A program made the translations under genes and the position numbers. The notes under the pieces are model-generated. The model searched no databases and was not told the DNA's origin. It was given only the letters and a program-made list of their open reading frames with translations. Of a DNA stretch of 11,026 bases, positions 1 to 5,418 are shown piece after piece. The DNA is from Candidatus Falkowiibacteriota bacterium (lineage in GTDB: Bacteria > Patescibacteriota > Patescibacteriia > CAIXNZ01): positions 1-11,026 of the forward strand of contig CAIXNZ010000020.1 of NCBI GenBank assembly GCA_903920975.1, in the 5' to 3' direction. How positions within the stretch are numbered: the stretch's first letter is position 1; each line of letters begins with the position of its first letter.

Positions 1-113
1 TAATGTTAAATAATAATTCAAAAATAGATAATTTTTATATTATCTTCAAATTCAAAAATTTAGGGATTTCTGTCATTAAATTTGCTTATTTTCCCCTTCA
101 ATTATATGTGCTA

Positions 114-122
114 ATTATATCA
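114..122 (-). promoter_or_regulatory. putative extended -10 promoter reading leftwards out of the window
   Basis: The minus strand reads TGATATAATTA, a TGn-TATAAT extended -10, with no recognisable -35 at 16-18 nt. The same 11-base string occurs upstream of pyruvate kinase and of the DUF4870-like gene, which supports it as a real promoter type here. It lies beyond the terminator at 194-218 and would drive a gene left of the window. Confidence 0.45.
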
Positions 123-193
123 CAATTACTCAATATTTACGCCTAAATTATATAAAATCTTATGTGGAAAACTTATTTGCTAATTTTAGCAAA

Positions 194-218
194 AAAATCC
201 AGTGATTACCTGGATTTT
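194..218 (-). terminator. rho-independent terminator, possibly the original pyruvate kinase terminator
   Basis: A 9-bp perfect stem (AAAATCCAG/CTGGATTTT, 194-202 and 210-218) has a 7-nt loop and, on the minus strand, leads into a run of seven T. It sits 42 bp downstream of the stop codon of the pyruvate kinase-like remnant and no intact gene ends next to it. I infer it once terminated the pyruvate kinase transcript. Confidence 0.7.
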
Positions 219-260
219 AATATTCTTTTAATTATTTTATTTATGACTATCTGCCACAAA

Positions 261-340
261 CTAATAAATTGTCTGTGTTTTTATCCAATTAACATTGCCG
301 CTTTTGCCAAATTATTATTGGCACTTTAGCGATTAGTAAC
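261..340 (-). pseudogene. decayed copy of the pyruvate kinase 3' end
   Basis: Read on the minus strand, bases 306-261 encode GKSGNVNWIKTQTIY followed by TAG. The intact pyruvate kinase ends GKSGNVNWIKIQQIK followed by TAG. The 28 bases at 283-310 are identical to 2888-2915, and the remaining bases to the stop are about two-thirds identical with no gap. Upstream the match fades: TAATCG recurs at nearly the same offset, but the frame is broken and stop codons appear within four codons. Nothing of pyruvate kinase is recognisable beyond about position 350, because the terminator of the neighbouring gene begins at 372. It cannot be expressed as an enzyme. It is either the displaced original 3' end of the gene or the relic of a second copy. 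Confidence 0.7.
283..310. repeat. 28-bp direct repeat, left copy (in pyruvate kinase remnant)
   Basis: It is an exact match, in the same orientation, to 2888-2915 inside the intact pyruvate kinase gene. The two copies bracket the DUF1566 and surface-protein genes, like the arms of an integrated element or a segmental duplication. Confidence 0.9.
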
Positions 341-371
341 ATGGTTTTTAAGCAAATGGGCAGTTAAATTT

Positions 372-399
372 AAAAAAAGACCAGAATTTTGGTCTTTTT
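372..399 (-). terminator. rho-independent terminator after the surface-repeat protein gene
   Basis: AAAAAGACCA (374-383) pairs with TGGTCTTTTT (390-399) around a 6-nt loop, and on the minus strand it runs into a T tract. It begins 10 bp past the stop of the gene ending at 409. The hairpin is symmetric, with T-rich sequence on both sides, so it may also stop transcription arriving on the plus strand. Confidence 0.85.
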
Positions 400-408
400 C
401 TTTTTTGT

Positions 409-1821
409 TTAATACCATATTAACTGGCACGTATCAAAAGTTTGAGCAGAATTTAGGGGAACTAGCGAATCATCAGGCCAAAGCAGAGCATCTGAGAATA
501 AATTATTATCATAAAATATTTTTACCTTGACTTGGTGGTGCCACAAAGCATCATGCTTGGTTATTGCTATGGATAAATTTTTACAATATTGCCAGTCTAG
601 TTTGAAGACAGCATCATTATAATCCCAATCCCTGCCATTGTCTTCAAAATATACGATTTGCTGAAATTCGCTTAATTTTTTAACTTTTACAAATTGAGAG
701 TTGTCAAAATCAATTATTTTTAGCTTTGGATTAGCGACATAAATTGGATTAACAATATATGGTTTTAAAACAAGCTTTGAACAGTCCAATTTCTCGCAGT
801 TTTCTCCAATTTTATTTAACTTTTCCTGGTTTGTTCTTGATTGGCCTGATGCTGGCGGTGGAGATGTTGGAAGCGGTGTCGGGGGAGGAATTACTGGCGG
901 CAAAAATACTGGCGGTTCGGGTGTTGCTGGTGCTGGAGGCTCTGGCAAAACCGGCGGTAAGGATACACAGCCAGCTGCATTAACATTGATTGAAGCGAAA
1001 ATTAGTGGCGATAAATCATTAGTAATACTTTTCAATAAAACATAAACGGTTTTTGAGCCATCGCCATCGGCCAAAGTCCAGGATAAATTAAGCGGACTGG
1101 TAAATGTCTGCCAATTGTCATCAAAGAAATTTGCGTCATTACTTATTACATATTTATCAGCATCAGTGGCTTGAATAATTAAATCAACATTATTTGAAGT
1201 TGTGCAGGTTAATCCGTTATCTATGGTCAGAGAATAATTTGACGGGAAAACTGATGCAGATCCGCCGCCGCCTGTTATTGGCCGCCAAGTGGTATTAACT
1301 TTGTAATTAACTGCACCGCAAGAACCTGTTGCGGCACAGTTAAAAACAATCCAACCGATATTTTCACCCCAGGCATAACCCAAAAAATCTCCGGATGCAT
1401 TAATGGTTACTCCGCCAAAAGGCGGATTAAAATTTATCCAACCGCTGTTTTCTGACCAAGCATAACCCGAGAGATGCCCACTGCCATTATTAGCCACTTT
1501 ATAATTAACTGCGCCACAAGAAGCAGTATTTATACAATTCATGGAAACCCAGCCGATATTTTCACCCCAGGCATAGCCAGTCAAGGCCGAATCTGCGACA
1601 TTTACGCCGCCAAAACCGGGGCGAAAATCTATCCAGCCGGCATTCTCGCTCCAGGCGTAATTATTAGCTGGATCAATATTGCCTGTGGTTGGGCCTATGG
1701 CCAAAACTGTTTTTTCAAAAAATAAAAAAAATCCGGCTACAAAAATAATTGCCAGAAATGCAAAAAGTACGATTTTATTTCTAGATAACTTTATTTCCTT
1801 TTTTCTAATTCGCGTAGCCAC
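409..1821 (-). CDS. membrane-anchored or secreted surface protein with YAWxENxGW repeats and DUF4114-like C terminus
   Basis: Unknown function; a probable cell-surface protein of 470 residues. Residues 1-15 are basic, 16-36 form a hydrophobic signal anchor, and VLA-IG at 39-43 could be a signal peptidase site. Four tryptophan-rich repeats follow in alternating ABAB order: A at 54-75 and 119-140 (YAWSENxGWIxF...FGGV), B at 82-109 and 148-175 (GYAWGENIGW...SCGAVNYKV, with a cysteine pair). Residues 195-285 look like an Ig-like beta domain ending in cysteine. Residues 288-324 are a proline-rich spacer. The C-terminal part contains FEDNGRDWDYNDAVF (392-406), resembling the acidic motif of DUF4114 domains, possibly calcium-binding (inference). 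The GTG start is the first possible one after an in-frame TAG; no Shine-Dalgarno is visible. The gene follows the DUF1566 gene by 30 bp, so the two are probably cotranscribed. Confidence 0.85.
   Translation of the reverse strand: MATRIRKKEIKLSRNKIVLFAFLAIIFVAGFFLFFEKTVLAIGPTTGNIDPANNYAWSENAGWIDFRPGFGGVNVADSALTGYAWGENIGWVSMNCINTASCGAVNYKVANNGSGHLSGYAWSENSGWINFNPPFGGVTINASGDFLGYAWGENIGWIVFNCAATGSCGAVNYKVNTTWRPITGGGGSASVFPSNYSLTIDNGLTCTTSNNVDLIIQATDADKYVISNDANFFDDNWQTFTSPLNLSWTLADGDGSKTVYVLLKSITNDLSPLIFASINVNAAGCVSLPPVLPEPPAPATPEPPVFLPPVIPPPTPLPTSPPPASGQSRTNQEKLNKIGENCEKLDCSKLVLKPYIVNPIYVANPKLKIIDFDNSQFVKVKKLSEFQQIVYFEDNGRDWDYNDAVFKLDWQYCKNLSIAITKHDALWHHQVKVKIFYDNNLFSDALLWPDDSLVPLNSAQTFDTCQLIWY
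1297..1662 (-). repeat. two tandem copies of a 65-66 codon repeat inside the surface protein gene
   Basis: Bases 1662-1495 and 1467-1297 encode two copies of an A+B repeat pair (YAWSENxGW then YAWGENIGW). The B halves are close at DNA level: a 16-base block, atattttcaccccagg, and aattaactgc occur in both. This points to internal duplication, and such repeats can expand or contract by recombination. Confidence 0.85.
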
Positions 1822-1851
1822 AAAATAAAAAAGTAATATTCTATTTATACT

Positions 1852-2805
1852 CTAAGGCAGACGAATACAGCGGACATAATACCCGGCGGTTTTTGTCGTG
1901 GCCTGAGTACTGCCGTTTGACAGGTAATAAGTCCAGGCAAAGGTCGTAATGTTTGAGGCAGTTGTACCTGACCAATAATAACGATAAACGCCCGTTGCTT
2001 CTAAATTTCCGTAAGAACCATCAATATAGGCTTGCATTGTTTGTTTTTGGCTTGGCAAAAACCAACCCGTTTGACCATGGTCACCGCTTGAACATAATGC
2101 CGCAGCTGTCATGCCGTTATTTAATACTTTTGAATTATCCCATGAATAAGTACTTAACGAGGCATCATTAAAAGTTGAGCAACCCGACCCATCGCAAGGC
2201 AAGCTCCAGAGTAAGCCGGTGGAATTATCTATAGCATCTGCCGAAGCTTGACCAGTCGCACAATAACCATTTCCAATATTGCACTGAGTCCAAGCTTGTG
2301 AATATCTGCCCACTGGTACTGCACTGCCGCCATTCCAATCATCAACTCCGCCAGCAGTATTGGAACCTCCGGGAAATTCTGTACCCAAGGGGCAATTAGC
2401 AGGGTTATTACAATTGCCATTCCAAATATTTTTTAAGGCAATGCCGTCAATACCAAGATAGTTCACGCCAGCCAGCACTTTGGCCGGATCTATTGAGGGA
2501 ATCGCATTGTAAATATTGGTTAAATCTTGGAGTGTACTAGCTGGCACTCCGCCAGGAGTAAAGCTATGAGCACCTAAAACAGCAGGAGCATTTGTGGTTA
2601 ATCTAGTGTAAATATCGGAGAGAGTAAAACTTGTGGGCGCAGGAAGAGCCGACGGAGTTAAGCTGCCAGCCCTGACAATGATATAAATCAATGAAACTGA
2701 AATTAAAACAGTTAAGCCAATGGAAATGGATAACTTGGGATTCAATTTTAATTTTTTATTTGTGCGCATAATACCTTTCTTGCTAATTTTATTATAGTTT
2801 TCCAT
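1852..2805 (-). CDS. membrane-anchored protein with C-terminal Lcl/DUF1566 domain
   Basis: A likely secreted, membrane-anchored protein of 317 residues with no assigned reaction. Basic residues 14-24 precede a single hydrophobic segment (about 26-44). Residues 56-125 contain SFTLSDIYTRL and LQDLTNIYNAI, the kind of helical linker common in Patescibacterial DUF1566 proteins. Residues 190-317 match the Lcl C-terminal (DUF1566) domain: AIDNSTGLLWSLP, then GWFLPSQKQ, then YYWSGTTAS, ending in YYVRCIRLP. Six cysteines between 132 and 240 could form disulfides outside the cell. Two starts are possible. ATG at 2805 has AAAGG only 2 nt upstream. ATG at 2769 (residue 13) has AAAGG 4 nt upstream and gives a shorter basic N terminus before the membrane segment; I slightly favour it. 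No promoter or terminator separates it clearly from pyruvate kinase 60 bp upstream, and the surface-repeat gene follows after 30 bp. Confidence 0.85.
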   Translation of the reverse strand: MENYNKISKKGIMRTNKKLKLNPKLSISIGLTVLISVSLIYIIVRAGSLTPSALPAPTSFTLSDIYTRLTTNAPAVLGAHSFTPGGVPASTLQDLTNIYNAIPSIDPAKVLAGVNYLGIDGIALKNIWNGNCNNPANCPLGTEFPGGSNTAGGVDDWNGGSAVPVGRYSQAWTQCNIGNGYCATGQASADAIDNSTGLLWSLPCDGSGCSTFNDASLSTYSWDNSKVLNNGMTAAALCSSGDHGQTGWFLPSQKQTMQAYIDGSYGNLEATGVYRYYWSGTTASNITTFAWTYYLSNGSTQATTKTAGYYVRCIRLP

Positions 2806-2865
2806 TGCCTTTCGGACAATGATATTTTGGCTTAAATAGCCAATTCGTACCCAGGTGATAAAAAA

Positions 2866-4320
2866 CTATTTAATTTGTTGTATCTTGATCCAATTAACAT
2901 TGCCGCTTTTGCCAAGAGGAAAACCAGCCACCACGATTAGAGTGTCTCCCCTCTTAAAATATTTCATTTTTTGAACATATACTAAGGCTTTGGCTATCAA
3001 ATCTTCTATTGTCTTAATTTTGGGCAAAACAAAGGGTATCACTCCCCAGCTTAAATTTAGCTGATGCCTAACTTTGGCGCTATTTGTTGTGACTAATATC
3101 GGCAATTCTGGTCTATAACGAGAAATTAAGCGGGCTGTATAGCCCGTGATTGAAGCCACTAAAATTGCCTTGGCTTTTAAATTTTTTGCAAGCGCACCAG
3201 CAGAAGATGAAACCGCATTATCCATTTTTAGCTTGCCTTTGAAAATTTCACGAATTTTCAAGTCATCATATTTTGATTTCTCCGTATTCAAAATTATTTT
3301 GCTCATCATTTTTACTGATTCGAGCGGATATTTGCCTTCGGCGCTTTCACCTGAAAGCATGACAGCGTCAGTATGATCAATAACAGCATTAGCCACATCA
3401 GAAACTTCGGCGCGAGTCGGCCTGGGATTTCTAATCATAGAGTCCAGCATTTGCGTGGCTACAATAACCGGCTTGGCCGCTTTTAAGCATTTTTCAATAA
3501 TTCTTTTTTGCACAACAGGCACGTCAGAAATGTCCATTTCAATGCCCAAATCGCCGCGCGCCACCATGACGCCATCAGTTAGCTTTAAAATTTTATCAAA
3601 ATTTTGTATTGCTTCTTTTTTTTCTATTTTAACAATCACTTGCGTGGGCAAAGCTTTTTTGCTCTGATATTTTAATTCCAATTTTTTAATTATTTTTTTT
3701 ATATTAATCACATCTTCTGGCGTGCGCACAAAAGACATGGCAATCATATCAACATTATTTTTTATGCCAAAAGCCAAATCTTTTTTGTCCTTTTGTGTGA
3801 TGGCTGGAATTCTTAATTTTGATTCCGGCAAATTAATGCCTTTGTGCGATGTCAAAAGTCCGCCATTTTTTACAATACATTTTATTTGTTTGCCTTTTAC
3901 TCCTAAAACAATTAATTCAAATAAGCCATCAACCATTAAAATCCTTTCCCCTCTTTTGACATCCAGGTGCATTTGTTTGTAAGTCACGGGAATTATAATT
4001 TCATCTTTAGAAACTTTGCCAATTTTTATCTTAGAGTCAGTGGTTAAAATTACTATTTGTTTAACTTTAAGTAAAATGCCTTTGTCAGGCAAAATACCGG
4101 TTCTAATTCTGGGTCCCTGCAAATCCTGCAGAATAGTAATTGGCTGGTCAAACTTTTTGCTTAATTTACGAATCAAGGAAATTAATTTCTTATGTTCAGG
4201 ATAAGTACCATGGGAAAAATTAAGCCTGGCCACATTCATGCCGGCTTGAATCATTTTACTCAATATTTTTTCCGAGTTAGACGCAGGACCGAGGGTACAT
4301 ACGATTTTAGTGCGTTTCAT
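2866..4320 (-). CDS. pyk: pyruvate kinase
   Basis: Converts phosphoenolpyruvate and ADP to pyruvate and ATP, the last ATP-yielding step of glycolysis, in the cytoplasm. At 484 residues it is full length. The N terminus has TKIVCTLGP and ARLNFSHG (substrate Arg32, Asn34, Ser36, His37). LQDLQGPRIR at 65-73 leads into the B domain (about 70-168). VIVKIEKKEAI at 228-238 carries the catalytic Lys231 and metal-binding Glu233. ARGDLGIE at 254-261 supplies Asp257, and ATQMLDSM at 288-295 and MLSGESAEGKYP at 321-332 complete the barrel. Residues 355-484 form the C-terminal regulatory domain. ATG at 4320 starts in the family's usual N-terminal motif; no Shine-Dalgarno is seen. It has its own extended -10 promoter and an 85-nt leader with two small hairpins. 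No terminator follows its stop. Its last 28 coding bases before the tail are duplicated at 283-310. Confidence 0.97.
   Translation of the reverse strand: MKRTKIVCTLGPASNSEKILSKMIQAGMNVARLNFSHGTYPEHKKLISLIRKLSKKFDQPITILQDLQGPRIRTGILPDKGILLKVKQIVILTTDSKIKIGKVSKDEIIIPVTYKQMHLDVKRGERILMVDGLFELIVLGVKGKQIKCIVKNGGLLTSHKGINLPESKLRIPAITQKDKKDLAFGIKNNVDMIAMSFVRTPEDVINIKKIIKKLELKYQSKKALPTQVIVKIEKKEAIQNFDKILKLTDGVMVARGDLGIEMDISDVPVVQKRIIEKCLKAAKPVIVATQMLDSMIRNPRPTRAEVSDVANAVIDHTDAVMLSGESAEGKYPLESVKMMSKIILNTEKSKYDDLKIREIFKGKLKMDNAVSSSAGALAKNLKAKAILVASITGYTARLISRYRPELPILVTTNSAKVRHQLNLSWGVIPFVLPKIKTIEDLIAKALVYVQKMKYFKRGDTLIVVAGFPLGKSGNVNWIKIQQIK
2888..2915. repeat. 28-bp direct repeat, right copy (inside pyruvate kinase 3' end)
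   Basis: Identical to 283-310 and in the same orientation. In this copy it encodes GKSGNVNWI near the C terminus of the intact enzyme. The stretch between copies (311-2887) contains both surface-protein genes. Confidence 0.9.
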
Positions 4321-4334
4321 AAAATTATTTATTC

Positions 4335-4371
4335 CCCACTTTAGTGGGCTAATTTGGCCTGCTGAAGCAGG
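4335..4371 (-). promoter_or_regulatory. tandem hairpins in the pyruvate kinase 5' leader
   Basis: Two perfect 5-bp stems with 4-nt loops lie 9 bp apart: CCCAC/GTGGG (4335-4348) and CCTGC/GCAGG (4358-4371). Both fall between the -10 element at 4406-4414 and the start codon at 4320, so they would be in the mRNA leader. Neither is followed by a T run, so they are not terminators. They may stabilise the mRNA or bind a protein, or be members of a dispersed palindrome family; the sequence alone does not say. Confidence 0.45.
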
Positions 4372-4405
4372 GTATAATTTATTACAAATTTATTTTTATA
4401 CATTA

Positions 4406-4414
4406 ATTATATCA
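4406..4414 (-). promoter_or_regulatory. extended -10 promoter of pyruvate kinase
   Basis: The minus strand reads TGATATAATTA. The hexamer TATAAT is perfect and preceded by TGA (extended -10). No good -35 is present; the region 16-18 nt upstream is the terminator arm of the previous gene. It lies 86 bp before the pyruvate kinase start. Confidence 0.65.
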
Positions 4415-4423
4415 TATTTCAAA

Positions 4424-4456
4424 CAAAAAAGCCCCGAATAAATTCGGGTGCTTTTT
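4424..4456 (-). terminator. rho-independent terminator after the DUF4870-like gene
   Basis: CCCGAA pairs with TTCGGG around TAAA, extended outward by GC and an A/T stretch with one bulged base. On the minus strand it ends in GCTTTTTT. It starts about 18 bp past the stop at 4474 and abuts the pyruvate kinase promoter. Confidence 0.88.
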
Positions 4457-4473
4457 ATGTATTTGCGAAAATC

Positions 4474-4815
4474 TTAAATGTTTAGTTTTTTTGCGTATTC
4501 AGAAAGATATGGCATTTCCCAGTACTCGCCGTTTAAAGATTTTAAAATGCCAATGATGCTTAAAATGGCTAAAGCTATCATGCCCAAAAATCCCAAAACC
4601 CAGCCAATAAAAGGAATAACGCCAATGATAAAATTAATTACCCAGCCAATGGTTAAAATCAAGCCTTGTTTGCCGTGAAATTTGCAAAACTGGCTTTTTG
4701 GTTTTAAAAGCAAGGGAATCAAACATAAAATTCCCAAATAGCCGATGGCGGCAATTACTTTATTTTCCTCAATATCTTTTTTGACTTGAGGATCAGTCAC
4801 ATTTGGAGTTGACAT
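4474..4815 (-). CDS. DUF4870/Tic20-like small membrane protein
   Basis: A small integral membrane protein of 113 residues. Residues 1-18 are polar and probably cytoplasmic. Three hydrophobic segments follow: about 20-37, 51-68 and 70-92. The conserved-looking KFHGKQGLIL (45-54) between the first two segments, with its histidine, is characteristic of DUF4870 proteins, which are related to the chloroplast import protein Tic20. The short tail ends in YLSEYAKKLNI. No biochemical role is established for the bacterial proteins. It is monocistronic: extended -10 at 4902-4910, terminator at 4424-4456. There is no Shine-Dalgarno; the leader instead carries an AACTTT-rich stretch 13 nt before the ATG, also found before groEL. 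Confidence 0.85.
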   Translation of the reverse strand: MSTPNVTDPQVKKDIEENKVIAAIGYLGILCLIPLLLKPKSQFCKFHGKQGLILTIGWVINFIIGVIPFIGWVLGFLGMIALAILSIIGILKSLNGEYWEMPYLSEYAKKLNI

Positions 4816-4828
4816 AATGTTTATGTTA

Positions 4829-4849
4829 AAAGTTAAAAAGTAGAAAGTT
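4829..4849 (-). repeat. AACTTT-rich leader repeat, copy upstream of the DUF4870-like gene
   Basis: Bases 4829-4849 match 7067-7088 in all but one inserted base. In both places the element starts exactly 13 nt before the ATG of a gene lacking a Shine-Dalgarno. On the mRNA it reads as three AACTTT-like units about 8 nt apart. Confidence 0.7.
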
Positions 4850-4884
4850 CATAAAGTATAATCTTTTAACTTTATAAACTTTCC
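4842..4884 (-). repeat. inverted repeat forming a 16-bp hairpin in the DUF4870-like gene leader
   Basis: Bases 4842-4857 pair with 4869-4884 around an 11-nt loop. As minus-strand RNA the stem is continuous over 16 bp with two G-U pairs. The arms are made of the same AAAGTT/AACTTT units as the leader repeat. It lies downstream of the extended -10, so it should be transcribed. No T run follows, so it is not a typical terminator. Confidence 0.7.
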
Positions 4885-4901
4885 AACTTTCGACTATATT
4901 A

Positions 4902-4931
4902 ATTATATCAGAAGAAAAGAAATAGCGCCAA
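4902..4931 (-). promoter_or_regulatory. promoter of the DUF4870-like gene overlapping the upstream terminator
   Basis: The -10 TATAAT (4902-4907) is preceded by TGA (extended -10). TTGGCG at 4926-4931 is an acceptable -35 with an 18-nt spacer. That -35 lies in the 3' arm of the terminator hairpin of the preceding gene, so one sequence serves both. Confidence 0.6.
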
Positions 4932-4958
4932 ACTTTTAGTTTTTGCTTGGCGCTATTT
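4920..4958 (-). terminator. rho-independent terminator after the 96-residue unknown gene
   Basis: A 12-bp perfect stem (4920-4931 with 4947-4958; core TAGCGCCAA/TTGGCGCTA) with a 15-nt loop leads into TTTCTTTTCTTC on the minus strand. It starts 12 bp after the stop at 4970. A further 6-bp palindrome (GCCTAG/CTAGGC, 4959-4975) spans the stop codon itself. Confidence 0.85.
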
Positions 4959-4969
4959 GCCTAGTCTGT

Positions 4970-5260
4970 CTAGGCGACTTCCCGCTTCTGACATTTGTCC
5001 CTCCTCAGAATTTTTGGTTTCTTCAGTTCCTGCTGAATTTTCACCAACAGTGCCTTCAATTCCGCGACTTTCTCATCAGTTTTTCTGATGGCTTTGCACT
5101 GTGCGCACTCGGTTTCCAAAATCTGGAACTGAGTGGCAAAGTGCTTTGCCAAACCCCTGATGAAATCATCGGGCGGGCCTGCGCCGGCCAAAAATTCCTG
5201 CAAGGTGTCAGCGGTTTCGCCCAGCTCATCCATTGGGCAACCAGTTGCACATTCTTTCAC
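4970..5260 (-). CDS. small GC-rich cysteine-containing protein of unknown function
   Basis: I do not recognise this 96-residue protein. It has no signal peptide or membrane segment. Cysteines sit at 4 and 8 (CATGC) and at 52 and 55 (CAQC), with one more at 90. The two C-x2/3-C pairs could bind a metal, or be redox-active. Residues about 58-82 are a lysine/glutamate-rich amphipathic helix, possibly a coiled coil, followed by a basic tail. I chose the GTG at 5260: AAAGGAGGT at 5268-5276 is a perfect Shine-Dalgarno with ideal spacing to it, whereas the GTG at 5269 lies inside that site. The gene has its own weak promoter and a strong terminator. A hand count gives about 50% GC for 4981-5280, against about 40% in a pyruvate kinase sample line, and its codons end in G or C more often. 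It may be acquired or under different selection. The overlapping plus-strand frame lacks such signals. Confidence 0.75.
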   Translation of the reverse strand: MKECATGCPMDELGETADTLQEFLAGAGPPDDFIRGLAKHFATQFQILETECAQCKAIRKTDEKVAELKALLVKIQQELKKPKILRRDKCQKREVA

Positions 5261-5267
5261 CGTACTC

Positions 5268-5276
5268 ACCTCCTTT
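5268..5276 (-). promoter_or_regulatory. perfect Shine-Dalgarno site of the 96-residue gene
   Basis: The minus strand reads AAAGGAGGT, complementary to the 16S rRNA tail, ending 7 nt before the GTG at 5260. It decides that start over the in-frame GTG at 5269. Most other genes in the window have no such site. Confidence 0.8.
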
Positions 5277-5336
5277 GACCGTCATATTTTTTGCGGCGGT
5301 CTTTCTACCTATATTTTAACATTAATTTGAAATAAT

Positions 5337-5360
5337 AAAAAAACCCCCCGCGCCGCGGGG
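5337..5360 (-). terminator. rho-independent terminator after groEL
   Basis: CCCCGC (5346-5351) pairs with GCGGGG (5355-5360) around a 3-nt loop. On the minus strand the hairpin is followed by GG and seven T. It lies about 58 bp after the groEL stop and is the most GC-rich stem in the window. Confidence 0.9.
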
Positions 5361-5418
5361 AGATTTTTATTATATTTCCTATCACTATTATCTAATTTCT
5401 AATTACCAATATCCAATC

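Larger units (their letters stand above)
1..408. other. AT-rich intergenic region with gene remnant and terminators
   Basis: No plausible protein gene lies in this stretch. It holds a putative minus-strand extended -10 at 114-122, a hairpin terminator at 194-218, a decayed pyruvate kinase 3' end at 261-340 and the terminator of the surface-protein gene at 372-399. At 27-44 a 6-bp palindrome (GATAAT/ATTATC) is flanked by a 10-bp direct repeat, attcaaaaat, at 16-25 and 50-59. I can assign no function to that element; in such AT-rich DNA it may be chance. Confidence 0.7.

Noticed and set aside
63..88. Possible 13-codon leader peptide on the minus strand downstream of the extended -10 at 114
   Set aside because: No ribosome binding site at proper distance, and such short frames are frequent in AT-rich DNA.
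1297..1662. Repeated blocks as a possible CRISPR array
   Set aside because: There are only two copies, the period is about 196 bp, and the repeats are in frame in a protein gene with conserved YAWxENxGW motifs.
1822..1851. Terminator between the DUF1566 and surface-repeat genes
   Set aside because: There is a T-rich stretch, but the preceding AGTA/TACT pairing is only about 4 bp and imperfect.
2818..2845. Hairpin TTGGC/GCCAA between pyruvate kinase and the DUF1566 gene as a terminator
   Set aside because: It has only a 5-bp stem and no T run on the minus strand.
5056..5250. Minus-strand 64-codon frame overlapping the 96-residue gene
   Set aside because: It is out of frame with the Shine-Dalgarno-supported start and has no ribosome site of its own.
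4943..5278. Plus-strand open frame of 111 codons opposite the 96-residue gene
   Set aside because: The minus strand has a perfect Shine-Dalgarno, correct spacing and a terminator just after the stop; the plus frame has none of these and its product is an unstructured-looking hydrophobic string.
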